NCBI RefSeq assembly: GCF_900155645.1
Contig: NZ_LT706985.1
Coordinates: forward strand, 1,054,001 to 1,118,000
DNA from: Vaginimicrobium propionicum
GTDB taxonomy: Bacteria > Actinomycetota > Actinomycetes > Propionibacteriales > Propionibacteriaceae
DNA: 64,000 nucleotides
Direction of reading: 5' to 3'
Numbering within the stretch: the first letter of the stretch is position 1; each line of letters opens with the position of its first letter. The position numbers were made by a program, and so were the translations under genes. Shown here in pieces: positions 1-11,789 of the stretch. Under the pieces are notes generated by a model. The model was not told the DNA's origin, searched no databases, and saw nothing but the letters and a program-made list of their open reading frames with translations.

Positions 1-117
1 ATATCCCCGCATTTAGAAAGGTATTTTAGAGCATCTTGTAAATCTTGTGCTGTTTCTTGTTAATATTCTTCAATTAACATCTTAGAGATTTTGTTTCTGA
101 TCGCTTTCTTATGGCAT
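1..117 (-). pseudogene. Decayed IS256-like transposase, N-terminal fragment
   Basis: A good ribosome binding site (AGGAGG) precedes an ATG at 117, but that frame stops at the third codon. One base out of frame, the minus strand reads AIRNKISKMLIEEY, then an in-frame TAA near 60-62, then QETAQDLQDALKYL. A helix-rich stretch with DLQDAL is typical of the N-terminus of IS256-family (mutator-type) transposases. The frameshift after the start and the internal stop show the gene is dead. It runs off the left edge of the window. Confidence 0.5.
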
Positions 118-189
118 AAAAATTCCTCCTGATTAGTTTTTCTTAACCATAATCAGAAGGTTTCTATACACAGAATTTTACACAGTCTC
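1..189 (-). mobile_element. End of an IS256-like insertion sequence (remnant, runs off the window)
   Basis: The minus strand from about 189 begins GAGACTGTGTAAAATTC, which resembles the GACTGTGTAAA-type terminal repeats known from IS256-family elements. About 70 bases further in is a decayed transposase start (separate entry). The stretch is AT-rich, unlike the core chromosome. The other end of the element lies outside the window, so target duplications cannot be checked. The family call rests on the end sequence plus a short protein similarity recalled from memory, so it is tentative. Confidence 0.5.
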
Positions 190-555
190 AAATATCTAGT
201 ACTTCTACTATCTTTTCTCTTTTTTCTTTCATTATAATTTTTTTGATTACTTCTTCATCTAAGTATTTTGAGAAATCATCCAATTCAGATGTTACTTCAA
301 ATATTATATTATGATTTTTATCACTTAAATCAAAACTCGAGTCATATTTTGTTTTATCTGACCAATAATTCCAATTTATAACTGTCCTTTCATAATATAC
401 ATAATTTTTTTTTGGAGTTACAAACACTCTTTTATTAATGAGTTTTTTCCATCTTCTGCTTTAAACATTTCAGAATATAATTTTATTCCTTTGAATACTT
501 TATAATCACTAATAGAATCATTTGAAACATTTAATCTAATGTCTTCATACTTCAT
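188..555 (-). pseudogene. AT-rich hypothetical gene, frameshifted in an A6 run and cut by the IS end
   Basis: An ATG at 555, preceded by GGAGG at 561-566, opens a frame that reads MKYEDIRLNVSNDSISDY and stops after 45 codons. The next frame continues for about 79 codons from 427 to a TGA at 188-190. One extra A in the six-A run (443-448) would join them into one protein of about 124 residues rich in Lys, Asp, Ile and Tyr. The final TGA lies at the junction with the IS end, so the true C-terminus is probably lost. Base composition is far more AT-rich than any core gene here, which suggests import from a low-GC donor. No domain is recognised. A sequencing error in the homopolymer is an alternative explanation for the shift. 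Confidence 0.5.
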
Positions 556-581
556 AAAATACCTCCTTATGTTAATCAATT

Positions 582-897
582 TTACCATATTGAAATGAGC
601 TGCATGTATGGCTTTTCACTATGCATTCGCAAGTACTCGTTGCGCTTCATGACGTTGCTCGCAACATTACCAGAAACGTACGTAATCACGGATACCGTTG
701 CGGTTATTAGCGCGACTACAATCGCAGAGTCCAGAGTCGAAAGAGATGCAAAGAAGGCTGCGACTCCAGGGCCGGCAGATTAATCAGAACTGCAGTTCCA
801 CATGCAACGATAAGCACAATCAAAAGCAGGGCAGTAGCCCTTTAATTATCGGCCATAACTGAGAATTCCTGTTTTTCTCTTCATTAAGAGAGCCCAT
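582..897 (-). pseudogene. Degraded small membrane protein gene
   Basis: An ATG at 897 follows a GGGAG ribosome binding site, 15 bases past the AbiEii stop codon. It reads MGSLNEEKNRNSQLWPIIK, then needs a frameshift near 840 to continue as ATALLLIVLIVACGTAVLI (a membrane helix). A second shift near 775 is needed to continue as a second hydrophobic segment (LDSAIVVALITATVSVITYV) and a soluble tail with MKRNEYLRMHSEKPYMQL. The frame ends at TAA 582-584, exactly where the AT-rich segment begins. This looks like an originally longer two-helix membrane protein with at least two lesions and a lost C-terminus. Function is unknown. Confidence 0.5.
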
Positions 898-911
898 CTG
901 GCCGCTCCCAC

Positions 912-1754
912 TCATATTGCCGCTCCTAGTATCTTCCCCGCGGTCTGGCAGCACTGCGCGAGCTCAATGCCGGCTGCATAGGGATTCTTCTTCGCATACT
1001 TGCTCCACAGCGCGAGCATCGTTTTGTCAGTTGCGACCTCGTCGAGGACTTCCTGCCACCACGTCATCATCTCCGTGCTCCCGCGCTTGGCGCATGTACG
1101 TTTGAGTGCTTCCCGCAACGTGGGGATGTCGCAGCTGCCACCCCTGGTTCGCCAGAGCAGATGTATGTCGTAGAAGTCGCGCGGGCGGGTGTTGGCTACG
1201 CCTCGCGAGACGGCGGTCTCGAGCTTCTCGGCGAGCACCGTCTCGAGTGGATAGGACATCAGGCTGACGCTTCCCCCGTCGAACAGGAGCGGGTAGTCGT
1301 AGACGATGGGGCCGGGCGTGATGTTGTCGCCCGTGGTAACGTCGATTTTGAGAGGCACCGCCATGGGCGGATACATCGCCTTGAGGAACACGCGTATGCC
1401 CGGGTAGTCGTCGGCCTCCCTGATATCCTCGGTGCGGTCGAACTCGAAGGTCCAATCATCGTCGATGCTGACAGCCGCCACCTCGCGGAAAACCTTCTCG
1501 GCGGATTCATGCGTCAGCGTGAAGCCGGTGACCGTCGTGTCGAGGTCCATCGTGGTCCTGGACGCCACACCCACGAGGGAGGAGATGAGCATGCCACCCT
1601 TGATGACGACGTTGTCGTGCCATTTGGATTTCGAGAGGCGCTCGAGGAGCCTCTCGAAGAGGTAGCTCTGCATCAGGGACTGCGCGGGGATGCCCGCTTC
1701 CTTCGCTCTGGCGTTGATGCGCGCTTTGAGCTGCATCGCGTTCTTGGTCCTCAC
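912..1754 (-). CDS. AbiEii/AbiGii-type nucleotidyltransferase (toxin of an AbiE system)
   Basis: This 280-residue protein shows the AbiEii family layout. It has a glycine-rich motif (KGGMLISSLVG, about residues 52-62) followed by R-T-T-M-D-L-D, the acidic pair expected to bind metal in the nucleotidyltransferase fold. Further on are KIDVTTGD, ETVLAEKLET and RPRDFYDIHLL, all typical of the family. AbiEii proteins act as toxins that transfer nucleotides to target RNAs, and the partner AbiEi controls their expression. The start overlaps the end of the upstream AbiEi gene by 4 bases, so the two are translationally coupled. GC is clearly higher than in neighbouring core genes, which suggests recent acquisition. 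All key motifs are present, so it is probably active. Confidence 0.85.
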   Translation of the reverse strand: MRTKNAMQLKARINARAKEAGIPAQSLMQSYLFERLLERLSKSKWHDNVVIKGGMLISSLVGVASRTTMDLDTTVTGFTLTHESAEKVFREVAAVSIDDDWTFEFDRTEDIREADDYPGIRVFLKAMYPPMAVPLKIDVTTGDNITPGPIVYDYPLLFDGGSVSLMSYPLETVLAEKLETAVSRGVANTRPRDFYDIHLLWRTRGGSCDIPTLREALKRTCAKRGSTEMMTWWQEVLDEVATDKTMLALWSKYAKKNPYAAGIELAQCCQTAGKILGAAI

Positions 1755-2350
1755 AGCAGCACCTCCAGGTAGTTGCGGATTTTGGTCTCCACTCCGAGGT
1801 TGCGAGCATAGGCAACTAGCTTTATGGGATCCCGGCCCTTTTTCTTAACGTAAGATTGCATCGCCGGAACCACCAGCTGGGAGTCAGGCGTGCCCTGGCC
1901 GCGAACGATGTCGCAGAGCGTCCTCTCGACGTCATACGCCCTGACTATGTTGCCGTATTCCGTCTGGATATCGCAGAGACCGAGGCCTAGGACGTCGTCG
2001 GCGCAGGTGCGGCATGCGATGCCGGCTGCCTTGGCCGCAGTCGCGTTGTAGCTCCTGGGGAAGGTCATCGTCAGGGCGAAGGGCGCGCGGTCGGTCATGC
2101 CGTGGAGGAAGAGCGCCGTGTCGTCCGAGAAAATGCCGCGCGAGAAGCGGTGCTGAGCTATGTAGAGGGAATCCTCCCACACGTCGGGAAGCGCATAGAG
2201 ACCACGGTCCACCTGGACGAGCTCACCGGCGCGCACGGCTTCTGTGAGCTTGCGTCTGGGAATTCCGGCGTCCGTCACCTGAGCGCTGGTGATGTAGCCG
2301 TTGCAGTTCGTGGCTATGTCCAACAGAGCGTCCGTCTCTTCTCCTCTCAC
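1751..2350 (-). CDS. AbiEi-type antitoxin / transcriptional regulator
   Basis: This 199-residue protein begins with a winged-helix region (GYITSAQVTDAGIPRRKL, then EAVRAGELVQVDRGLYALP, about residues 18-55). It is followed by the AbiEi core (FSDDTALFLHGMTDRAPF) and a C-terminal part containing VERTLCDIVRGQG. This is the usual design of the AbiE antitoxin, which binds its own promoter and neutralises the nucleotidyltransferase encoded next to it. It overlaps the toxin gene by 4 bases. The first codon is GTG and no strong ribosome binding site precedes it; an AT-rich stretch about 20-40 bases upstream could be a promoter. GC is high, as in the toxin gene. Confidence 0.8.
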   Translation of the reverse strand: MRGEETDALLDIATNCNGYITSAQVTDAGIPRRKLTEAVRAGELVQVDRGLYALPDVWEDSLYIAQHRFSRGIFSDDTALFLHGMTDRAPFALTMTFPRSYNATAAKAAGIACRTCADDVLGLGLCDIQTEYGNIVRAYDVERTLCDIVRGQGTPDSQLVVPAMQSYVKKKGRDPIKLVAYARNLGVETKIRNYLEVLL

Positions 2351-2619
2351 ATGCGTACTAATGCGCTTAATATTATCTAATATTCAGCGCAAATGTACAA
2401 CTGGTAAGTGAGAAGCAGTAAGTCACGCTCACATCGCTGTATGAAGAGCGTTTCCGCAGGTTAACGCTCATGAAATAGCCCCGATATCCGAAAATTTCGA
2501 TGCTTTCTCGCGTTTGTCACTCCTCAAAAGTCCCGGTGGCTTTGTCCAAGAGAGGGCACTAGTTGCTAGCCACCGCGACTAGACGTGCAGGATGAGACTA
2601 GATGGAATGGGCTATTTCC

Positions 2620-4167
2620 CTATTCCCACTCAATCGTGGCTGGGGGTTTGCTCGTCACGTCCAGCACTACGCGGTTGACATTGGGGCACTCATTGGTGAT
2701 TCTGGTGCTGATACGCTCCAACAGTTCATAGGGCAGCCTCGACCAGTCGGCGGTCATCGCGTCCTCACTCGAAACTGGACGCAACACAATCGGATGCCCG
2801 TAGGTACGTGAATCACCCTGGACACCAACAGAACGCACATCACCGAGCAGTACCACCGGCATTTGCCACACTTCACGATCCAACCCCGCTCTAGATAATT
2901 CTTCGCGGGCGATAGCGTCTGCCTCACGCAAAATTGCTAGTCGCTCAGGGGTCACCTCGCCAACGATACGAATTGATAAACCCGGGCCAGGGAAAGGCTG
3001 ACGCCAGACAATCTCGTCCGGTAAGCCAAGCTCGGTGCCAACAGCCCGCACCTCATCTTTGAATAATTCACGCAACGGCTCGACTAGAGTGAACTGCAAG
3101 TCATCCGGAAGGCCGCCAACATTGTGGTGGCTCTTAATATTCGCAGCACCATCGCCACCCCCAGACTCCACAACGTCCGGGTACAAAGTGCCTTGCACTA
3201 AGAAATCCACCCCACGTTCACCAGCCAACTGGCGAGCTGCAGCCTCGAATGAACGAATGAACTCGCGGCCAACAATCTTGCGTTTCGTCTCCGGGTCACT
3301 AACCCCTGCCAGCGCACCAACAAACCTGTCAGCTTCATCAGCAACCACAAGTTTCACGCCGGTAGAAGCCACAAAATCCTGTTTAACCTGCTCGGCCTCG
3401 CCCTTACGCAGTAACCCGTGATCAACGAAAACACACGTCAACTGATCGCCCACAGCTCGTTGAACGAGAGCGGCCGCAACCGCTGAATCTACCCCACCAG
3501 AAAGCCCACATAGCACCTGGTGAGAGCCAACCTGTTCACGAATTTTCGCTACCTGTTCAGTAACAAAATTGGCTGAAGTCCATGTTGGCGAGCAGCCCGC
3601 GATATCGAACAAGAAATTCTTAAGAACCTGCTGGCCAAATTCACTATGGGCAACCTCTGGGTGCCACTGCACCCCCGCTAAACCACGTTCAGCGTCCTCA
3701 AAAGCTGCCACCGGTGCACCTGATGACGAAGCCACAGCGTCAAAACCTCCGGGAGCAGAAAACACCGCATCCCCGTGGCTCATCCAAACACTCGAATTCT
3801 CCGGCAACCCAGCAAGCAATTTGCCGCCCGATATTTGAATCTTAGTGCGTCCAAATTCGCGCGTACCAGTCTGACGGACTTCCCCACCAAGTTCAGACGC
3901 CATCACCTGACACCCGTAGCAGATACCGAGCACCGGCACGCCCACCTCAAACAATGCCGCATCAATCTGCGGAGCATTCTCGGCATAAACCGACTGCGGC
4001 CCACCCGAAAGAATTATCGCCTTCGGATTCATCGCCAGCATCTTTGAAACCGGCATTTGATTAGGCACAATCTGCGAAAACACATTGGCTTCACGCACCC
4101 GACGGGCAATAAGTTGCGCATACTGAGCGCCGAAATCAACGACCAGCACTAGATCGTGGGACATCAT
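2620..4167 (-). CDS. guaA: GMP synthase (glutamine-hydrolysing)
   Basis: Converts XMP to GMP with glutamine and ATP, the last step of guanylate synthesis. The 515 residues have the class I glutamine amidotransferase domain first (DFGAQYAQL; catalytic Cys in GICYGCQ; HPEV histidine). The ATP pyrophosphatase domain follows, with the P-loop SGGVDS, and then the dimerisation domain ending in TIEWE. It starts directly after the aroQ stop codon (TAA then ATGATG), so it is coupled to that gene. The start could be either adjacent ATG; a purine-rich GAGAAGAAAGA lies just upstream. It is the last gene of the guaB-guaB3-aroQ-guaA unit. Confidence 0.97.
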   Translation of the reverse strand: MMSHDLVLVVDFGAQYAQLIARRVREANVFSQIVPNQMPVSKMLAMNPKAIILSGGPQSVYAENAPQIDAALFEVGVPVLGICYGCQVMASELGGEVRQTGTREFGRTKIQISGGKLLAGLPENSSVWMSHGDAVFSAPGGFDAVASSSGAPVAAFEDAERGLAGVQWHPEVAHSEFGQQVLKNFLFDIAGCSPTWTSANFVTEQVAKIREQVGSHQVLCGLSGGVDSAVAAALVQRAVGDQLTCVFVDHGLLRKGEAEQVKQDFVASTGVKLVVADEADRFVGALAGVSDPETKRKIVGREFIRSFEAAARQLAGERGVDFLVQGTLYPDVVESGGGDGAANIKSHHNVGGLPDDLQFTLVEPLRELFKDEVRAVGTELGLPDEIVWRQPFPGPGLSIRIVGEVTPERLAILREADAIAREELSRAGLDREVWQMPVVLLGDVRSVGVQGDSRTYGHPIVLRPVSSEDAMTADWSRLPYELLERISTRITNECPNVNRVVLDVTSKPPATIEWE

Positions 4168-4464
4168 TTAATCTTTCTTCTCAGCAATTTCAAGATGGTG
4201 ACGAACCACCTCAGAGACGATGAAGTTCAGCAGCTTTTCTGCAAACTCGGGGTCAAGATGAGACTCAACAGCCAATTCGCGAAGTCTGGTCACCTGCTCA
4301 GCCTCGCGCGCCGAATCACCAGCCGGCATATTATGCTCAGCTTTCAGCTTGCCAATTCGCTTGGTAATTTTGAAGCGTTCAGCCATCAGATGAATCAGGC
4401 AGGCATCCAAATTGTCGATGCTGGTACGCATCGTCAATAATTCTTCAGGCAATTGTTCAGACAT
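4168..4464 (-). CDS. aroQ: Chorismate mutase (AroQ type)
   Basis: This small all-helical protein (98 residues) is predicted to convert chorismate to prephenate for phenylalanine and tyrosine synthesis. The AroQ pattern is visible: an N-terminal helix (MRTSIDNLDACLIHLMAERF), then the KITKRIGKLK segment and a C-terminal helix ending FIVSEVVRHHLEIAE. The start is set at 4464 because GGAG lies just upstream and it falls 10 bases after the guaB3 stop; a longer frame upstream would overlap guaB3. Its place between guaB3 and guaA is common in Actinobacteria. Confidence 0.85.
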   Translation of the reverse strand: MSEQLPEELLTMRTSIDNLDACLIHLMAERFKITKRIGKLKAEHNMPAGDSAREAEQVTRLRELAVESHLDPEFAEKLLNFIVSEVVRHHLEIAEKKD

Positions 4465-4474
4465 TGTCGAGCTC

Positions 4475-5584
4475 CTAAAGCGAGTGAACGATAACGTCAA
4501 TTCTCTGGAAACTTTTAACGTCGGTATAACCAGTTGAAGCAAGCGCACGGCGCAACGCACCAACGATATTCATCGTCCCATCAGGAATATGGGAGGGACC
4601 CATAACAATTTCAGACAGTGTGCCGATTTGGTCGAAGTGGACGCGACGGCCACGCGGCAACGCCTCATGCCAAGCCTCTTGACCCCAATGCCAGCCCTGA
4701 CCAGGAGCCTCGAAAGCGCGCGCCAACGGGGAGCCAATCATTGCCGCATCAGCACCGCAAGCAAAAGCTTTAACGACATCTCCCGAGTGCCCCATGGAAC
4801 CGTCTGCAATCACATGGACGTAACGGCCACCCGACTCGTCCAAATAATCCCGGCGCGCCTCAGCAACCTGGGCGATAGCTGTAGCCATCGGAATCTGAAT
4901 ACCTAAAACTTGGGCATTAGCTGAGGCAGCCCCCCCACCGAAACCAACCAACACCCCAGCAGCACCAGTTCTCATTAAATGCAGAGCTGTCTTATAGGAT
5001 GCACACCCACCGACAATGACCGGCACATCAAGGTCATAGATAAAGCGACGCAAATCCAGCGGCTCAACACCTTCGGAAACGTGCTCTGCACTAACTGCAG
5101 TGCCACGAATAACAAAGAAATCCGCACCGGAACTCTGCACAGCCTCAGAGAACTCGCGGGCATTACGCGGACTAAGCGAACCGGCAACCGGAACCCCCGC
5201 CTCACGTATTTCACGCATCCGCTCAACAATCAGCTCGGCTTTAATCGGTTCCGCGTAAACTTCCTGCATCCGTTTGGTTGCGGAAAGTTGATCCTCAATT
5301 TCTGCTAGTTCGTCCAAAATAGGTTGCGGGTCAGCGTATCGCGTCCATAAACCTTCAAGGTTTATCACCCCTAGTCCACCCAACCGACCGAACTCAATCG
5401 CCAGCTTGGGGCTCATCACGGAGTCCATCGGCGCAGCAATTAGCGGAAAATCAAAGTCTAGAGCGTCTATTTTCCAGCTAAGGTCAACGCTCTCTATACC
5501 TCGGGTACGTCTTGTCCCGTAAATAGCGATGTCGTCAAGCGAATAGGCTTGTGCGGCTCGCTTACTACCACCAATATCATGCAT
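4475..5584 (-). CDS. guaB3: GuaB3 family IMP dehydrogenase-related protein
   Basis: This 369-residue TIM-barrel protein is related to IMP dehydrogenase but lacks the CBS pair. The flavin/phosphate-binding barrel motifs are present ([42 protein letters not shown]). At the place of the catalytic Cys loop it has [15 protein letters not shown] with no cysteine, as in other actinobacterial GuaB3 proteins. Cyanobacterial GuaB3 has been described as a GMP reductase; the activity of actinobacterial GuaB3 is less certain. It lies 8 bases after guaB in one transcription unit. Confidence 0.92.
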   Translation of the reverse strand: MHDIGGSKRAAQAYSLDDIAIYGTRRTRGIESVDLSWKIDALDFDFPLIAAPMDSVMSPKLAIEFGRLGGLGVINLEGLWTRYADPQPILDELAEIEDQLSATKRMQEVYAEPIKAELIVERMREIREAGVPVAGSLSPRNAREFSEAVQSSGADFFVIRGTAVSAEHVSEGVEPLDLRRFIYDLDVPVIVGGCASYKTALHLMRTGAAGVLVGFGGGAASANAQVLGIQIPMATAIAQVAEARRDYLDESGGRYVHVIADGSMGHSGDVVKAFACGADAAMIGSPLARAFEAPGQGWHWGQEAWHEALPRGRRVHFDQIGTLSEIVMGPSHIPDGTMNIVGALRRALASTGYTDVKSFQRIDVIVHSL

Positions 5585-5592
5585 TCTTTTGC

Positions 5593-7143
<1,551 letters not shown>

Positions 7144-7166
7144 CTAATACGCCCACCGGCTAAACG

Positions 7167-7976
7167 TCAGGCCGGATCACTTGGACTAGCGCTGGGAGTA
7201 GGCCCACCCAAATAATCCTCACCAGGAATCAGCTCGCCACCCCAAAGCTCAGGCACAGTGGCGAATACATACCCCAATTCTCTCAGTTGTTTAATCAAGC
7301 CTGGGACTGCATCCACCGTGGTTGGGTGGATGTCGTGCATTAGGATAATCGCACCGGGGTACACCCCATCAAGGGCACGCTGGGTAGTGATGGCGGAATC
7401 CCGATTTTTCCAGTCCTGGGTATCAACCCGCCAGGTCACAAAGCTCATGCCACATCTAGGCGTTTGATCGTTGAAAGCTCCATAAGGTGGACGCGCCATC
7501 GTAGGTCGGGTGCCAGTGATTTGTTCGATCAAATCCGAGGTGGCAGTGAGCTCTTGCTCAGCGGCTGCTGGACCTACCGCCAAAAAGTCAGCATGGCTCC
7601 AGGAATGATTACCAATCTGATGACCAGCAGCAGCCATCCTCTTAACCACGTCAACGTTGTTAGCAATATTTCGGCCGACTAAAAAGAACGTCGCCAAAAC
7701 ATCAGCTTCAGCTAACTCGTCCAGGAGTTTTTCAGTGTTTGGCCCTGGGCCATCATCGAAGGTTAAGGCGACACATTTTTCCACGACACAATCTGGCCTT
7801 TTCGGTGTAGGTGTCGGCGTGGGAGTTGGAGTGGGGGTGAGTGACACAGATGGGGTTTCACTAAGCGATTCGCTGTTTGTTGGCCGACCAGCGCACCCAG
7901 AAAACGCCATAGCAAGACTCAATGCCCCAAGCACTACCGGCAACAAATATCGTGATTTACCCATCACCCGTCTCAC
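7167..7976 (-). CDS. Polysaccharide deacetylase lipoprotein (NodB domain)
   Basis: This 269-residue secreted lipoprotein has a signal peptide with lipobox AFSGC (Cys about residue 28). A Ser/Thr/Pro spacer with a (TP) repeat follows, then a NodB deacetylase domain. The domain shows TFDDGPG (Asp 74/75), the zinc-ligand pair in GNHSWSH, RPPYGA, WRVDTQDW and ILMHDIH, so all five family motifs are present. It probably removes N-acetyl groups from peptidoglycan or another surface glycan, outside the membrane. The first codon is GTG; an ATG four codons in is an equally good start. It precedes guaB by about 60 bases and may share its transcript. Confidence 0.88.
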   Translation of the reverse strand: MRRVMGKSRYLLPVVLGALSLAMAFSGCAGRPTNSESLSETPSVSLTPTPTPTPTPTPKRPDCVVEKCVALTFDDGPGPNTEKLLDELAEADVLATFFLVGRNIANNVDVVKRMAAAGHQIGNHSWSHADFLAVGPAAAEQELTATSDLIEQITGTRPTMARPPYGAFNDQTPRCGMSFVTWRVDTQDWKNRDSAITTQRALDGVYPGAIILMHDIHPTTVDAVPGLIKQLRELGYVFATVPELWGGELIPGEDYLGGPTPSASPSDPA

Positions 7977-8090
7977 CCATCAATCTTCAGCTAAACATTT
8001 ATTGCATTAAACGCACCCAAAATTCTGACGCCATCACCATAACCCTTAAAACCCCATCAGCCTTAAATCAGAATTGGCCACGTTTAGATT

Positions 8091-8119
8091 TATTTAGCTG
8101 GCTGTTATTCTACTGACAA
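8091..8119 (-). promoter_or_regulatory. Candidate promoter for the deacetylase-gua genes
   Basis: On the minus strand TTGTCA (8114-8119) is followed after 17 bases by TAAATA (8091-8096), a fair match to a housekeeping promoter. It lies about 115 bases before the deacetylase start. No other gene is visible between 7977 and the repeats at 8236. Confidence 0.35.
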
Positions 8120-8235
8120 ATTATTTAACGACCTGCCCACCCATCGACTCTGCCAGCTGAATAGATTTTTTACGCAGCCGACCCGTCGACCCCAGACAAC
8201 CGACGAGCCGTACACAAAACCTTCACACGCGGGGG

Positions 8236-8355
8236 TCAAAAAATGCGGATTTGCATGATTTACCTGATTACAAAAGTGCGGAAATGAGGGATTTAGGTGT
8301 TTCAAAAAGTGCGGATTTGCGGTAATCTGGCGAAAATAAAAGTGCGGAAATGAGG
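8236..8355. repeat. Four direct repeats at exact 33-bp spacing upstream of the DUF4143 ATPase
   Basis: The 15-base motif AAAARTGCGGAWWTG begins at 8239, 8272, 8305 and 8338, each 33 bases after the last. Copies alternate between a GGATTTGC form (1 and 3) and a GGAAATGAGG form (2 and 4). The fourth copy includes GAGG at 8352-8355, which serves as the ribosome binding site for the GTG at 8363. About three helical turns separate the copies, so they would face roughly the same side of the DNA, as in iterons or multi-site operators. Autoregulation of the downstream gene is an inference. Confidence 0.8.
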
Positions 8356-8362
8356 TCACTGG

Positions 8363-9688
8363 GTGTTCAGACGCAAAATATATGACGTCATCCAGGCATG
8401 GAAGTCTGGTTCAGGCGGTCGTACAGCATTGTTGATCGAGGGTGCGCGCCGCGTCGGGAAGTCAACCATAGTCGAGGAGTTTGCGAAGCGTCAGTACCGC
8501 AGCTACATTTTGGTTGATTTCGCTCAGGCGCCACGCGAGGTTCGTGAACTGTTCGAAGATGCAGATTTGGATTACATCTTTACTCAGCTACAACTGCGTT
8601 ATTCCACTCGTCTTTTTGAGCGCGAGTCGCTCATCATCTTTGATGAGGTGCAGTTTTGCCCCGCAGCGCGTCAAGCCATAAAGATGCTCGTCAAAGACGG
8701 ACGCTACGACTACATTGAGACTGGCTCGTTGATTTCGATTAGGAAGAATACCGCGAACATCCTTATCCCCAGTGAAGAAGAGCGCATCCAGATGCGCCCC
8801 ATGGATTATGAGGAATTCATGTGGGCAAAGAATGACGAAGAGACGATGAGTCTGCTACGCGACGCATTCGAGGCCAAATCCGGGATTGGCGAAGCACTAA
8901 ACCGGCGGCTAATGCGCGATTTTCGTCTTTATATGCTGGTGGGCGGTATGCCCCAAGCGGTCGAATCCTACCTGGAAACAAACAATCTTCAGGTCACCGA
9001 TAAAGTCAAACGCACAATAATCGACCTTTACGAAGAGGATTTCTACAAAATCAGCCCTTCGGGGGCTTTGGGGCTACTTTTTGACGCCATACCGGCACAA
9101 CTTGCTAAAAAAGCATCGCGCTATCAGGTGTCTAGCGTGCTTGCCCATCGTAGAGCCAGCGACACTCTGGAAGAAATCGCTGAGCTGCGCGAGTCAAAGA
9201 CTGTGCTGGTTGCATACCACGCAAATGACCCCAACGTCGGGCTGCCGTCATCCATCGACTTGGAAAAATTCAAGCTCTATCTGGCGGATACCGGATTGTT
9301 CGTCACCCTGTCATTCAAAGACGCGGATGCTACCGACAATGTAATTTACGAAAAGCTGTTGGCCGATAAATTACCGGTAAATCTCGGTGCGGTATACGAA
9401 AATATCGTGGCGCAAGAGTTAGTCGCCCATGGACGGCGCCTCTTTTATCACACTTGGCCACAAGAGGACGCCAAACGTAACTACGAGATTGATTTTCTCG
9501 TTTCCGACGGGAAAAAGCTTCAACCCATTGAGGTGAAATCGTCCAAATATAAGACCCACGCCTCGCTTGACGCTTTCAGCGAGAAGTACCCGTCAAGGGT
9601 AGGGGAACAATATCTGGTCTACACCAAGGATTTACATAAGGATGGCAGCCTCACCTGTATCCCGACCTATATGTCGTGTTTCATCTAA
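8363..9688 (+). CDS. AAA family ATPase with DUF4143 C-terminal domain
   Basis: This 441-residue protein has an N-terminal P-loop ATPase (Walker A GARRVGKST, residues 27-35; Walker B LIIFDEVQ, about 90-97). A helical/winged-helix middle and a C-terminal DUF4143-type region with EIDFLV (about 375-380) and PIEVKSS (about 388-394) follow. That spacing of acidic residues and Lys resembles a PD-(D/E)XK nuclease core. Such proteins are widespread in host-associated bacteria, often in accessory regions. Their role is unknown; a defence or toxin-like function has been guessed. The start is GTG with GAGG seven bases upstream. It is one of only two long plus-strand genes here, convergent with groEL and divergent from the deacetylase. 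Confidence 0.85.
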   Translation: MFRRKIYDVIQAWKSGSGGRTALLIEGARRVGKSTIVEEFAKRQYRSYILVDFAQAPREVRELFEDADLDYIFTQLQLRYSTRLFERESLIIFDEVQFCPAARQAIKMLVKDGRYDYIETGSLISIRKNTANILIPSEEERIQMRPMDYEEFMWAKNDEETMSLLRDAFEAKSGIGEALNRRLMRDFRLYMLVGGMPQAVESYLETNNLQVTDKVKRTIIDLYEEDFYKISPSGALGLLFDAIPAQLAKKASRYQVSSVLAHRRASDTLEEIAELRESKTVLVAYHANDPNVGLPSSIDLEKFKLYLADTGLFVTLSFKDADATDNVIYEKLLADKLPVNLGAVYENIVAQELVAHGRRLFYHTWPQEDAKRNYEIDFLVSDGKKLQPIEVKSSKYKTHASLDAFSEKYPSRVGEQYLVYTKDLHKDGSLTCIPTYMSCFI

Positions 9689-9718
9689 GCCTTTACTAGG
9701 AAAGCAAGAGAAAGCAGA

Positions 9719-9756
9719 AAGGGCATGGCCTAGACCGAAGTCGAAGCCATGCCCTT
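9719..9756 (-). terminator. Terminator downstream of groEL
   Basis: An 11-base-pair stem (AAGGGCATGGC, 16-base loop, GCCATGCCCTT) is followed on the minus strand by a pyrimidine/T-rich stretch, which suits termination of groEL transcription. A separate 16-base perfect palindrome (TCCGGGCGCGCCCGGA, 9764-9779) lies between it and groEL. The same stem could also stop transcripts from the convergent ATPase gene. Confidence 0.75.
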
Positions 9757-9790
9757 CAGCTTGTCCGGGCGCGCCCGGATATTGCCTTAG

Positions 9791-11685
<1,895 letters not shown>

Positions 11686-11758
11686 GATGGGCCCCTTTCT
11701 ATGTGAAATGTTTTCGTTTCTAGCTAATCAGGGCGTCGTCGCGGTGCCGCCCCAATTT

Positions 11759-11785
11759 TTAGCACCCTATTGGTTTGAGTGCTAA
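11759..11785 (-). promoter_or_regulatory. CIRCE operator (HrcA site) of groES-groEL
   Basis: TTAGCACCC, nine bases, GAGTGCTAA matches the CIRCE consensus (TTAGCACTC-N9-GAGTGCTAA) except for one base in one arm. HrcA binds CIRCE and represses groESL until heat shock. It lies just downstream of the predicted transcription start, about 75 bases before the groES start codon. Confidence 0.92.
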
Positions 11786-11789
11786 AACA

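Noticed and set aside
595-783. 62-residue plus-strand open frame
   Set aside because: The minus strand here shows continuous membrane-protein similarity in character across frames, so the plus frame is a shadow.
1161-1772. 203-residue plus-strand open frame opposite the AbiEii gene
   Set aside because: High-GC shadow of a gene with clear family motifs on the other strand.
2351-2619. Possible terminator downstream of AbiEi or guaA (CTAGTTGC / GCGACTAG near 2560-2583)
   Set aside because: Short stem with a wobble pair and no T-run in either direction; too weak to list.
8105-8359. 84-residue minus-strand open frame with an 11-residue repeat (NPHF/FPHF)
   Set aside because: The repeat is explained by the DNA repeats being spaced 33 bases (a multiple of three). 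No ribosome binding site or similarity is seen, and it overlaps the likely control region of the ATPase gene.
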